64,000 nucleotides of DNA from Moritella dasanensis ArB 0140 (GTDB lineage: Bacteria > Pseudomonadota > Gammaproteobacteria > Enterobacterales > Moritellaceae): assembly GCF_000276805.1 (NCBI RefSeq), contig NZ_AKXQ01000022.1, positions 21,524-85,523 of the forward strand, read 5' to 3'. Under the pieces are notes generated by a model. The model did not search any database. It was not told the origin of the DNA and saw only the letters and a program-made list of their open reading frames with translations. Below are positions 45,763-53,912 of this stretch, in pieces (position 1 is the stretch's first letter; each line of letters begins with the position of its first letter). A program made the translations under genes and the position numbers.

Positions 45763-46125
45763 ATGAAGCAATTTGATTTTGTTGAAGAAGCTAGGCTAGA
45801 AGAAAGTATGCGTGCGACTGTATTAGATATTGTCTTTGACATGACTAAGAATACGCGCTTTGGAATGGAAAAAGACAAGGACAACAACTTTAAAAATGAT
45901 CTCTATATTCGAAACTTTACTGACGCATATGTTAAGTCGATTGAACTTGATGATGTCTCTGATAACTATAAATTTAGTATGAAGTCTGACATTATAAGTG
46001 AAAATACGAGAGTCGACGGAATGACGGCAGACGATATTATTAATAAAAAAGTAGACATTGCTAGGGTCATAGTTAGAAGTATGGGAACAAAAATAAGAGA
46101 TTCTGCACCTAATCTTACACGATAG
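45763..46125 (+). CDS. Hypothetical island protein upstream of the NACHT gene
   Basis: This 120-residue, charged, soluble protein matches no family I know. It starts MKQFDFVEEARLEESMRATV and is rich in Asp, Lys and Asn. It lies 91 bases before the NACHT gene on the same strand, but an inverted repeat separates them. It could be an accessory of the NACHT/synthetase pair or independent. No strong ribosome site is visible. Confidence 0.45.
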   Translation: MKQFDFVEEARLEESMRATVLDIVFDMTKNTRFGMEKDKDNNFKNDLYIRNFTDAYVKSIELDDVSDNYKFSMKSDIISENTRVDGMTADDIINKKVDIARVIVRSMGTKIRDSAPNLTR

Positions 46126-46144
46126 TTTTTCTTAGTAACTGTGA

Positions 46145-46176
46145 AACACGTTTGATTTGAAAAAACCAAACGTGTT
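46145..46176. repeat. Inverted repeat before the NACHT operon
   Basis: A 10-bp stem, aacacgtttg/caaacgtgtt (46145-46154 with 46167-46176), lies 40 bases before the NACHT start. It has no T-run on the + strand, so it may be an operator or an RNA hairpin. Confidence 0.6.
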
Positions 46177-46216
46177 ACACTTCAAAGACTTAAGATTACA
46201 TTGTCGAGAAGTGTAA

Positions 46217-48373
46217 ATGTCCATAAATTGTTCTCAGGTTATTGAAAAATTCAGAAAATATAGCTTTGAATACAAAAAAAGCTCCTCTAATTCCTCCTAT
46301 TTAACTTTTACCTTTAAGTCGGGCTTTTTTCATAACGCTGAAATTGTGCAATTAGCCACAAATAAAGATGATGAACTTGACATTATACGTAAAATTGAAG
46401 ATTTAAAAGAGCTTGGTGTATCAATTAAACGGAATAAATACGATACGATAGAGCAAATTGAGAAAGGATTATTTGACGGTTTTTTTGATGTTGAACGTTG
46501 GAAGTCTCGTATCCATGATGAATATCAATCATATACGGATTCAATTCTAAGTAGTTTCCCTGAATCTGAACAACTTGAATATAAATACATTAATGCCCCA
46601 TATTCTTTGAGTGTGAATTCTTATTCCACACCGGAAAACGATACTCCGATTGTTGATAATATAGCTAATGGTATAAATGCTGAGGGAGCACAACTTATTT
46701 TAATTGAAGCTCCTGCAGGTTTTGGTAAAACGTGTACGTCCTATGAGTTAATAGACCAATTAGCAAAAACATCGAATACGCCAATTCCCTTTTTTACAGA
46801 ATTTTCTAGAGATCGTCAGGCTAGGGTATTTGGTCATGTGTTTGTTAAAGAAGTCGATCGTGCTTTTAGCCAAGTTAAGTCTGACGTTGTTATTGATGAG
46901 TTGCAAAATGGCCGAATTGTGATGGTTTTGGATGGTTTTGATGAGTTGCTTGGCGAAGACTCAAAAGAGAGATCTGAAGAAAATTACGAAAATGCTGAAC
47001 CAATGCTAGAAACTATAGGAGAGTTACTTGTTAAAAATGCAAAAATTATTATTACGTCAAGACGAGCAGCAATCTTTGACGGCAGTGTATTCAATGAATG
47101 GGTAGAAAGCTATTCAGAGAAGTTTACTTTTAAACGATATCGTATTCAGCCTCCTAGGATTGAAGATTGGTTGGATGAAGAAAGGCGGACTGGTTTAAGC
47201 GAAGTGGGACTAGAACTCGATAAACTATCTAATCCAGTATTACTTGCTTATCTAAGAGCGTTGAAGTCCGAACAGTTTTATGGGTTGTTAAAAACACCAG
47301 AGAAAATTGTCTCTCATTATTTTACAGCCATGTTAGAACGAGAGATGGAACGCCAAAACCTTCCTATGATGCCTGAGCATCAAACTAAAGTTTTAGCGAC
47401 TATCGCTGAGAATATGTGCGAAGAAAATTATACTTCCGATGGTAAAGATAAAATAGTTGAGTTGTTTAAAAGTAAATGTTTGCAGCTACTCGAGGCCACT
47501 CGAAAGCTTTACCCTATCAGAGACCGACCTACATTAGATGCGCTTGCTTCGACATTGGCTACTCATGCTTTTTTTGACCGTAGCAATCAAGGTGAAGGAC
47601 GTATTGAGTTTATAAACGAATTTGTTTTTGGGAATTATATCGCAGAGTCAATTTTTGATTTTGATGGTGAGTGGATTGCCAGTGATGAGAGATTTGTAGA
47701 ACCTGCTATAGCATCTTACAGAGCTCGAACCCAGCATGAGCGGACTGAGTTGTGGAAAAAATTAGAACATATGAAAGTATTTCTATCTGACTCTGACCGT
47801 ATGTCTTATGAAATAAAAATGCTTGGACGTATTTATAGTGAAGATTACAACGCTACATCGATTAACTCGCTAGATGTTAGCTGCATTGATTTTTTCAAAG
47901 ACACATGTGTAGATAGTATCTCTTTTAGTAACTGCTTTTTCTCTAATGTAGATTTCTATATTGATAATATAAAAAATGCGACGTTCATTAATTGTAAGTT
48001 TTATGATTGTTCATCCGTTGGAGAGAGCATAAACGATAATTCAATGGAGTTATTAAACTGTATCGATAACAATCACTTTATCCTCGAATTAGAAGAATAT
48101 CAGGTTGTTGAAGAGTCAAATTCAATAAGTGAGCTGACTTTACAAATATTCCGTCGATATTTCCCCGTGGGTTCAAACAGTTGTGAAAGGATCCATATCC
48201 CCCTAGCAAGTATTTATAAAATACAGGTTGATGGGTGCACTAAGCGAGATATTACGAAAGAAGTAAAACGTCTTAAGCGAAATGGACTTTTAGTTGATGC
48301 AACTGATGGTTCATATATAGCTATAAATACTTCAAAAATGGCGGAAATAAAACAACTTATAGGAAGAGTTTAA
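46217..48373 (+). CDS. NACHT-domain STAND NTPase (bacterial NLR-like)
   Basis: The 718 residues place a NACHT NTPase in the middle of the protein. Walker A is APAGFGKT (165-172). Walker B is VMVLDGFDE (235-243) with the NACHT-typical extra acidic residue. A sensor-like IIITSRR (277-283) follows. Residues 1-110 form an N-terminal domain I cannot name. A helical region follows the NTPase, then a pentapeptide-repeat-like stretch (SFSNCFF...ATFINCKFYDC, about 570-605) that could act as a sensing surface. The C-terminus (about 670-715) looks like a winged helix. In bacteria, NACHT proteins of this type are anti-phage sensors. A gagaag ribosome site precedes the ATG. Its stop overlaps the next start by one base. 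Confidence 0.85.
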   Translation: MSINCSQVIEKFRKYSFEYKKSSSNSSYLTFTFKSGFFHNAEIVQLATNKDDELDIIRKIEDLKELGVSIKRNKYDTIEQIEKGLFDGFFDVERWKSRIHDEYQSYTDSILSSFPESEQLEYKYINAPYSLSVNSYSTPENDTPIVDNIANGINAEGAQLILIEAPAGFGKTCTSYELIDQLAKTSNTPIPFFTEFSRDRQARVFGHVFVKEVDRAFSQVKSDVVIDELQNGRIVMVLDGFDELLGEDSKERSEENYENAEPMLETIGELLVKNAKIIITSRRAAIFDGSVFNEWVESYSEKFTFKRYRIQPPRIEDWLDEERRTGLSEVGLELDKLSNPVLLAYLRALKSEQFYGLLKTPEKIVSHYFTAMLEREMERQNLPMMPEHQTKVLATIAENMCEENYTSDGKDKIVELFKSKCLQLLEATRKLYPIRDRPTLDALASTLATHAFFDRSNQGEGRIEFINEFVFGNYIAESIFDFDGEWIASDERFVEPAIASYRARTQHERTELWKKLEHMKVFLSDSDRMSYEIKMLGRIYSEDYNATSINSLDVSCIDFFKDTCVDSISFSNCFFSNVDFYIDNIKNATFINCKFYDCSSVGESINDNSMELLNCIDNNHFILELEEYQVVEESNSISELTLQIFRRYFPVGSNSCERIHIPLASIYKIQVDGCTKRDITKEVKRLKRNGLLVDATDGSYIAINTSKMAEIKQLIGRV

Positions 48374-49251
48374 TGAAGTACCCTGTAGAGGTTGTATCTC
48401 AAGAAATACAAACGCAGTTAGTTGAAACCTTAAATCAAATGGGGATTATGTATCGCATTTTTGGCCGTGTTAAGGATCACGTTTCCCTGAAATATAAGCT
48501 TGAGCGAGATACTGAGTATGGGGTTACTAAGTACCTTCAAGATCTTATTGGAATTCGTATAGTGTTATACTTTGCGGATGATATTAAAATTGTTCACGAA
48601 GTGATTGGTAGAGTCTTTGAAGAGAGAGAAAAAGATCAAAGCATTGATAGTATGAATGAAACAACTTTCAAGCCTGTACGTTATAATTTGGTGTACGACG
48701 TACCACCTGAGAAAGATTATGAGTTATCACCTGAAATTGCGCATAAAGTAGATAAGACGTTTGAATTACAGATAAGAACAGTGTTATCCGAAGGCTGGCA
48801 TGAAGTTGAACATGATTTAAGGTTTAAGTATCAAGATGATTGGACACCATTTCCAATAGAGTCAAGAATGTTTAATGGCGTATACGCATCTCTTGAGACG
48901 AATGAATGGACGATGATTAAAATATTAGAAGAAATAGCTTATGGTCACTATAAGCGCAAAAATTGGGAAGCAATGATACGCCAAAAATTTAGACTTCGCT
49001 TGGCCAAAGTTAACCTAAAGCGAGAGATTATAGATATATTTGATGGTGATAATGAATTAGCAAAAAAATTCTATCGGATTGATAGAACTAAAATGATTTC
49101 ATTATTTAATAAAATGCAATTTGACTATCCAATCACTGTTAATAATATTATTTATTTTGCTAATGTCTTTATAGTTAAAGATGTAAGCATTACAGAAATC
49201 ACTCCGCAGGTATTAATTGATGAGTGTTTAGAAAAACTAGAAAGAGTATAG
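48373..49251 (+). CDS. Stand-alone RelA/SpoT-like nucleotide synthetase
   Basis: This 292-residue protein has a RelA/SpoT synthetase domain (about 15-155) without the HD hydrolase or TGS/ACT domains of long Rel proteins. Conserved positions are R32, K34, S38 and K42 (GRVKDHVSLKYK), D58 in DLIGIRI, Y104, and E131, Q133 and R135 in FELQIRT, then WHEVEHDLRFK. The usual G-Y-x-S-x-H motif is altered: Y104 stays but the Ser and His positions are Leu and Tyr. The C-terminal 140 residues are unassigned. Its ATG overlaps the NACHT stop by one base, so the two are coupled. It may make (p)ppGpp or (pp)pApp, or pyrophosphorylate tRNA, when triggered by the NACHT partner. Confidence 0.8.
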   Translation: MKYPVEVVSQEIQTQLVETLNQMGIMYRIFGRVKDHVSLKYKLERDTEYGVTKYLQDLIGIRIVLYFADDIKIVHEVIGRVFEEREKDQSIDSMNETTFKPVRYNLVYDVPPEKDYELSPEIAHKVDKTFELQIRTVLSEGWHEVEHDLRFKYQDDWTPFPIESRMFNGVYASLETNEWTMIKILEEIAYGHYKRKNWEAMIRQKFRLRLAKVNLKREIIDIFDGDNELAKKFYRIDRTKMISLFNKMQFDYPITVNNIIYFANVFIVKDVSITEITPQVLIDECLEKLERV

Positions 49252-49281
49252 CTATAAGCGTTGGCCGTTCTAAGACATTAA

Positions 49282-49314
49282 ATTTCTATCGCCTAAACCG
49301 TCGGCGATAGAAAT
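49282..49314. terminator. Hairpin between convergent synthetase and helicase genes
   Basis: A 12-bp perfect stem, atttctatcgcc/ggcgatagaaat, lies between the two convergent genes. Confidence 0.7.
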
Positions 49315-49328
49315 CTAATTATCTGTAT

Positions 49329-50897
49329 TTAGATGCTCGGTAATCCAGATAAATCAAAATCATCAGGGCTTTTTAGTTTTAAAAATTTACCATTTTTGCC
49401 CTCTACTCGGCGTTGTTTAATACCTTGCCCGTCGCTAGATAGTAACTGTATGATTTCATCTCGTCTTTTTTGGTAAGCTTGTGATGATGACTTGTCATAG
49501 AGTTCATCAATGACAATTGATACAACCTTACTCGCGGAGGAAAGATAATTACCGTTATCTTTTGTTTTTTTTAGGTGTTTACCTACAGGGCTAAAATTAT
49601 TTTCATTGAGTATAAAATCCAAAATTTCGTTAGCTATAAGAATCAAGTTATCGCTCAATTTTGAAAATGTTTTATCAATAGAATAAAATTCGTGATATTT
49701 GTCAATAAATGTATCAGCTTTATTTGCAGCAAGTATCTTTCCAAGCTTAATGTAATCATTGATATCGCGGTTAATGATATTAATAATATAGCTAATCACA
49801 TTATCCCCATAAGTTGTTTTACCTACTTTCTTCCATTTTTCTCTTTTCTCGATAGACCCACTACCTTCGATAAATGCAAACCTGTTCGCGAATTGATCTT
49901 CGACTCCGTATTCATTAGCTAAGCTTGAAACTGACTCTGCTGAAGTAAAAATTTTCAAGTATAGAGGCACATCCATCGATAATTGATATTTTGTGGATAT
50001 TGTTATATCAGAACAAAGTACCTTCAATTCAGATGTAACATTTGTGAATTCATCAACCCATAAAATTAAAGAATCTATAAAATCATGGTAACTTTTTCCA
50101 ACTGGTGAGCCGCTGATCATTTTTTCAACTTCAGTTAATGATGTTTCCGTAACAAGACCATACCTCTTCATTTCGTTAAATAATAAACCTTTTCCCCAGT
50201 CAGAGGTGCATTTAAACCATAGATAGCATTTTTTACGATCAACAGTGAATCTAGAGGCCACTAAAAATGAAATGAAATCATCAAGTTGAGGGAAGTGTTC
50301 TTTATAATCAGCAACAACACTTTGATCTATTTGTTTAAACTTGATTGGTGACTCATATGCTTCATGTCTGAAATACACAGTGACTTTGCTACGATCTCTT
50401 AATATGTAAGATTTATCAGCGAAAATATCTACGTTTACGTTTACTTTGTCGCGTTGATTTTTTTTGTGGTCTATCAAAACCATCTCAGTGGGTAAGTTTC
50501 TTATTTTTGTTAATAACTTAGTTAGTTCTTGCCTATTGTCTGTAATTCTACGAATTTGTTCGTTTGCATATGCACAGAATTGCTCATAATTAATGATTTC
50601 TCCAAAAAACGATTTTAGAAAAGTTTCTGCATCTTTTGCAACAAAATTGGCAAGTGTATTTTCTGGTGTAATGATAAATAAATTATTTTTTGAAGCGCTC
50701 CAAAATGCATTTTGCATTTGTCCCTCAAGATTATTTAAGTCGATATGGATTTTAATCGTATCTTGTTCGTGAGATAGTTTTAATAAACCATTAATCGCAG
50801 ACTTTATACTCATAGCCATATTTGTCGTCGATGGTGAATAAACTTTTTTAGTATTATCAACCACACGTGAGGTAGGCTGTTTTTCTAGATTTGTCAT
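49329..50897 (-). CDS. Putative SF3/primase-helicase-like replication protein
   Basis: The 522 residues have a central NTPase-like region. A divergent P-loop reads CTSDWGKGLLF (230-240, with K236) and a Walker B-like LILWVDEF lies at 277-284. An arginine-containing helix (DQFANRFAFIEG) follows. The arrangement recalls the DUF5906/D5-type helicases of phages and satellites. The classical G-x4-GK-S/T is not intact, so activity is uncertain. The N-terminal 200 residues do not show a clear primase motif. It probably replicates the excised island. It starts next to a non-coding region with inverted repeats that could be its origin. Confidence 0.55.
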   Translation of the reverse strand: MTNLEKQPTSRVVDNTKKVYSPSTTNMAMSIKSAINGLLKLSHEQDTIKIHIDLNNLEGQMQNAFWSASKNNLFIITPENTLANFVAKDAETFLKSFFGEIINYEQFCAYANEQIRRITDNRQELTKLLTKIRNLPTEMVLIDHKKNQRDKVNVNVDIFADKSYILRDRSKVTVYFRHEAYESPIKFKQIDQSVVADYKEHFPQLDDFISFLVASRFTVDRKKCYLWFKCTSDWGKGLLFNEMKRYGLVTETSLTEVEKMISGSPVGKSYHDFIDSLILWVDEFTNVTSELKVLCSDITISTKYQLSMDVPLYLKIFTSAESVSSLANEYGVEDQFANRFAFIEGSGSIEKREKWKKVGKTTYGDNVISYIINIINRDINDYIKLGKILAANKADTFIDKYHEFYSIDKTFSKLSDNLILIANEILDFILNENNFSPVGKHLKKTKDNGNYLSSASKVVSIVIDELYDKSSSQAYQKRRDEIIQLLSSDGQGIKQRRVEGKNGKFLKLKSPDDFDLSGLPSI

Positions 50898-51243
50898 TTT
50901 ATTTTTATTTTTATTTTAATTTTTATTTATTTACGAGATTATGGTCTCGTAAATAAACTTACTTTTTTATTAGTACAATTCAAGATATGAAAAGTTTTGA
51001 TGAAGTATTCGTTAAAGGTATTTGCTTATAATTAAGTTTCCTTGTTTCCTTGTTTCTACATTGATTAATCTTTAAGTATTGATATTACAGTTTAGTTGTA
51101 AATATAAATCAATTTTAAAGTAACAGTGGTAACAGATGTAAGCTGTTGATTATTAATTGTTTGTATGTTCTTATTTAAGCGTTACAAGAACAAAATAGGT
51201 TACATCCGTTCAGTATTCCCAATCTTTGATTTAGCTATAATCA
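50898..51243. other. Non-coding region with inverted repeats, possible island origin
   Basis: This 346-base A+T-rich gap contains aacagatgtaagct (51131-51144) and, inverted, aggttacatccgtt (51197-51210), matching at 12 of 14 positions. It also holds the helicase gene's promoter region. Origin function is a guess from position. Confidence 0.3.
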
Positions 51244-52332
51244 TTAATCCATGAATAGGCTCAGCTGAGTTGGGTAAACACGCAGATAAAAATTGTTCAA
51301 AATATTAAGATCTCTATGCCCAGAAACTTTTGATATTGAAACAATATTCCAACCGGCTTCGTACAGACGACAAAGCCCCTCAGCACGAAGATCATGAAAA
51401 TGTAAGTCCTCAATTCCTAGTTCTTTCATTACTTTATGCCAAGTAGCCCCCACTGATTGTGGATTATAAGGAAAAATGCGAGAGTCATCAGATTGACGAG
51501 GCTGTTGCATTAATATCTCAATGGCTCTACTAGAAAGTTCAAATGTAGAATTTATTTGTTGCCCACATTTTGGTGTTTTTCGATTGCGTATTGTTAGTGT
51601 TCGATTCTCGGAGTCCCAGTCCCCCCAAGTGATACTTACACAAATTTCTGAAAGACGCGCAGCTGTTTCTATCGCAAATTCAAAGATGTCAGTCATACGA
51701 ATTGTTGTACGTGGATTGGTATCTCGAACGAGTAGCGCGCTTTTAATTATTGCTACTTCATCTTTAGTTATTCTACGTGTGCGAGTCTCGCTACGAGAAA
51801 CATATCCCTTCCGTCGTAGCGTAGATACGCCGATAGAGTATGAATCAAGTGCGACTTTATGACATAAAATTGTCACAGAATCTCTAAGAGTCGAATGTAG
51901 AACAGAAAGATAGCCTGCAACAGTTTGTGGTCTGATATTTAACGTAGATTTTAAATAGCGACCTAAGCAATACCAATCATTTGCTATTAATTGATCTGCT
52001 GGTACTTTTGCAATAGGTGTCGTTAACATCAATGCTAAAATCGGTTTTATTTTTGGATTAAGATCGTCAGACATTATGGATATGCGCAAACAATCGTTAA
52101 CAATATCTCCAATCGTACTTAATTTTTTATTCATACCAATGAAAAAACTAAAATCGTTATTTTCAATTTGAGTTGTAATCTTGGTCTTATAGCTGGCAGC
52201 TTGAGAATAAGTTTTAAAAACCCTAGTTTTTTGACCTGAAATTGGATCTTTTCGGGCAGGTTTGATCCTGATTTTGAATTTTTTACAGTATTCTTTTTGA
52301 GGGTTCGCTTTTTCAATTGAAATAGAACACAT
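51244..52332 (-). CDS. Tyrosine recombinase/integrase 1
   Basis: This site-specific recombinase has 362 residues. The catalytic set is visible: R226 (AARLSEI), H313 and R316 (HFHDLR), H339 (SGHRD) and Y349 (NNFYLR). An N-terminal arm-binding domain (about 1-60) and a core-binding SAM-like domain (about 70-175) precede it. It is closely related to the integrase at 52597-53664. Its start (ATG at 52332) lacks a clear ribosome site and follows an A-rich stretch. Confidence 0.92.
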   Translation of the reverse strand: MCSISIEKANPQKEYCKKFKIRIKPARKDPISGQKTRVFKTYSQAASYKTKITTQIENNDFSFFIGMNKKLSTIGDIVNDCLRISIMSDDLNPKIKPILALMLTTPIAKVPADQLIANDWYCLGRYLKSTLNIRPQTVAGYLSVLHSTLRDSVTILCHKVALDSYSIGVSTLRRKGYVSRSETRTRRITKDEVAIIKSALLVRDTNPRTTIRMTDIFEFAIETAARLSEICVSITWGDWDSENRTLTIRNRKTPKCGQQINSTFELSSRAIEILMQQPRQSDDSRIFPYNPQSVGATWHKVMKELGIEDLHFHDLRAEGLCRLYEAGWNIVSISKVSGHRDLNILNNFYLRVYPTQLSLFMD

Positions 52333-52465
52333 TTTTGTTTTTTTGTTTTTTGCCGTTTCGGCTTTGAAGTAAGGCTAATGACTATAAGTAAAAGAGTAAA
52401 GATTTTTTATTTAGTAATTTTATATACTTATAGTGATAGTAAATTATGACTTGTTCATATTTAAC

Positions 52466-52504
52466 ATCTATCTACGTCTGATTTAGAGTCAGATGTAGAT
52501 AGAT
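52466..52504. repeat. Long palindrome between the two integrase genes
   Basis: The 16-base arms 52466-52481 (atctatctacgtctga) and 52489-52504 are inverted copies with one mismatch around a 7-base loop. No T-run follows, so it looks more like a protein-binding site or RNA hairpin than a terminator. Confidence 0.7.
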
Positions 52505-52596
52505 ACCGCAATGGATCTTTTTCTTTAAATGTGGATCTACGTAACAAAAATATCACTCTATGATTAATTTCTAGGCTGATATTTTACTTGTTGAGG

Positions 52597-53664
52597 TTAT
52601 CGCTTGTGTAAATCTGCTACGCCAACACGAAGGTAAATATTATTCAGTACATTGATGTCCCTGTGCCCCGTTATTTTTGATATTTCGACTATATTCAATC
52701 CCCGTTCGAACAGTCGGCAAGCGCCCTCGGCTCTAAGATCGTGATAGTGTAAGTCTTCAATATTCTGATCTTTACACACCTGCTGCCAAGCTGCGCCAAT
52801 CGATTGGGCATTATATGGAAATATTTTTTCAGTGAGTTTAAGTTGTCGTATTATAATCTCAACAGCTTCAGGGAAGAGGGGGATAGTGCAGTGATTTCCT
52901 TTTTTATTCCGTGGGTCTTTACGATCTCGAATCGTTAAGGTTGCTGTATTTTCATCAAAATCATCCCATGTAACTCGAGTAATTTCTCCCAATCGCATAC
53001 AGGTGGAAATTGATATATGAAAAATGTCTACAAGAGGGATGTGTGATGCTCTATGGCTCTGACGTCTATGTAGCCCCTCTAGTGCTAGTTCTAATTCCTG
53101 AGGCGTTGGGCGTCGGTCTCGTTTGTCGCTGCGACCGATAAGTTCGTATTTAACGAGAGTTGGAATAGCCTCGTTATGTGCATGAATATTTGCGTCATAT
53201 CCAAACATTGGACCTGCAACATTAATGACACTACGTAAGTAAGTTATATCATGATAAACAGTCTGAGGGAGCGGTGCGGAGGGCTCATTTAGCCTTACGC
53301 GACAGTGTCTAACAAGATCTGTTGCTGTGAGTTCATCGGCTTGTACTAGTGCAATATCATAGCTACGTAATCGTCTAAGAACAGCAGATTTTGATCTGCC
53401 TAAATTTTTAGATGTGACACTGTCATTAAGATATAACGTGATTAGATCACCAATTAAAATCTTCTTTTTGGAATCCTTCATTGTAGATAAACCATCATTA
53501 TTAATAGCTTGAATTAGATCTTTTGCCCATTTAGTGGCTGCCGATTTTGTCGCTAAAGTTTTTGATTTTTCAAACATACGCAAGCCATTTTTAGTCACTC
53601 GCACCCGTGCTTTGTATGAAAATCCTTTCTTAAGTTTAATTTTCTCGATAGTAATTTTAGGCAT
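52597..53664 (-). CDS. Tyrosine recombinase/integrase 2 (dusA-proximal)
   Basis: The 355 residues carry all catalytic positions: R224 (CMRLGEI), H308 and R311 (HYHDLR), H334 (TGHRD) and Y344 (NNIYLR). The N-terminal strand-rich arm-binding region starts MPKITIEKIKLKKGFSYKARV. It starts about 260 bases from attR with an aagagaga ribosome site and is divergent from dusA. It is the likely island integrase. Its paralogue at 51244 shares the C-terminal block closely, suggesting duplication or a two-recombinase system. Confidence 0.93.
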   Translation of the reverse strand: MPKITIEKIKLKKGFSYKARVRVTKNGLRMFEKSKTLATKSAATKWAKDLIQAINNDGLSTMKDSKKKILIGDLITLYLNDSVTSKNLGRSKSAVLRRLRSYDIALVQADELTATDLVRHCRVRLNEPSAPLPQTVYHDITYLRSVINVAGPMFGYDANIHAHNEAIPTLVKYELIGRSDKRDRRPTPQELELALEGLHRRQSHRASHIPLVDIFHISISTCMRLGEITRVTWDDFDENTATLTIRDRKDPRNKKGNHCTIPLFPEAVEIIIRQLKLTEKIFPYNAQSIGAAWQQVCKDQNIEDLHYHDLRAEGACRLFERGLNIVEISKITGHRDINVLNNIYLRVGVADLHKR

Positions 53665-53735
53665 TTCAAATCTCTCTTATGTTATTAATTGAGTTTTGAA
53701 GTGCTAATGCTGTCTGTGTAGATAAAACGTGCTCA

Positions 53736-53764
53736 TTGAAGCACACCTATCAAATCTGTATAAT
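53736..53764 (+). promoter_or_regulatory. Island-borne promoter for dusA
   Basis: TTGAAG (53736-53741) and TATAAT (53759-53764) are 17 bases apart, inside the island and pointing to dusA. It restores expression after the insertion separated dusA from its own promoter. Confidence 0.65.
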
Positions 53765-53791
53765 CCGCAGCCTTAAATAAGGGGCGTTATC

Positions 53792-53848
53792 TGTCCCTTA
53801 TTTGTCCCTGTTTTGTCCCTCATTGCATAAATAGGACAAAATAGGACA
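53792..53848. repeat. Right integrase arm-type repeats
   Basis: Three direct 11-base units begin TGTCCC at 53792, 53803 and 53814. Two inverted AGGACA units follow at 53833 and 53843. The 11-base spacing equals one helical turn and matches the left-end repeats in inverse orientation. Confidence 0.75.
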
Positions 53849-53912
53849 AATTAAGCAGAATGCCAAGATTAGGTACTATCTGTAACCACTTGATTACAAA
53901 AAGGTTTTAAAT

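Noticed and set aside
48373..49251. The RelA/SpoT-like gene as CapRel
   Set aside because: CapRel fuses toxin and antitoxin in one protein that binds phage capsid. Here the C-terminus shows no zinc-finger-like antitoxin motif, and a NACHT gene is coupled upstream.
52466..52504. Palindrome as an intrinsic terminator of integrase 2
   Set aside because: No T-run follows on the - strand.
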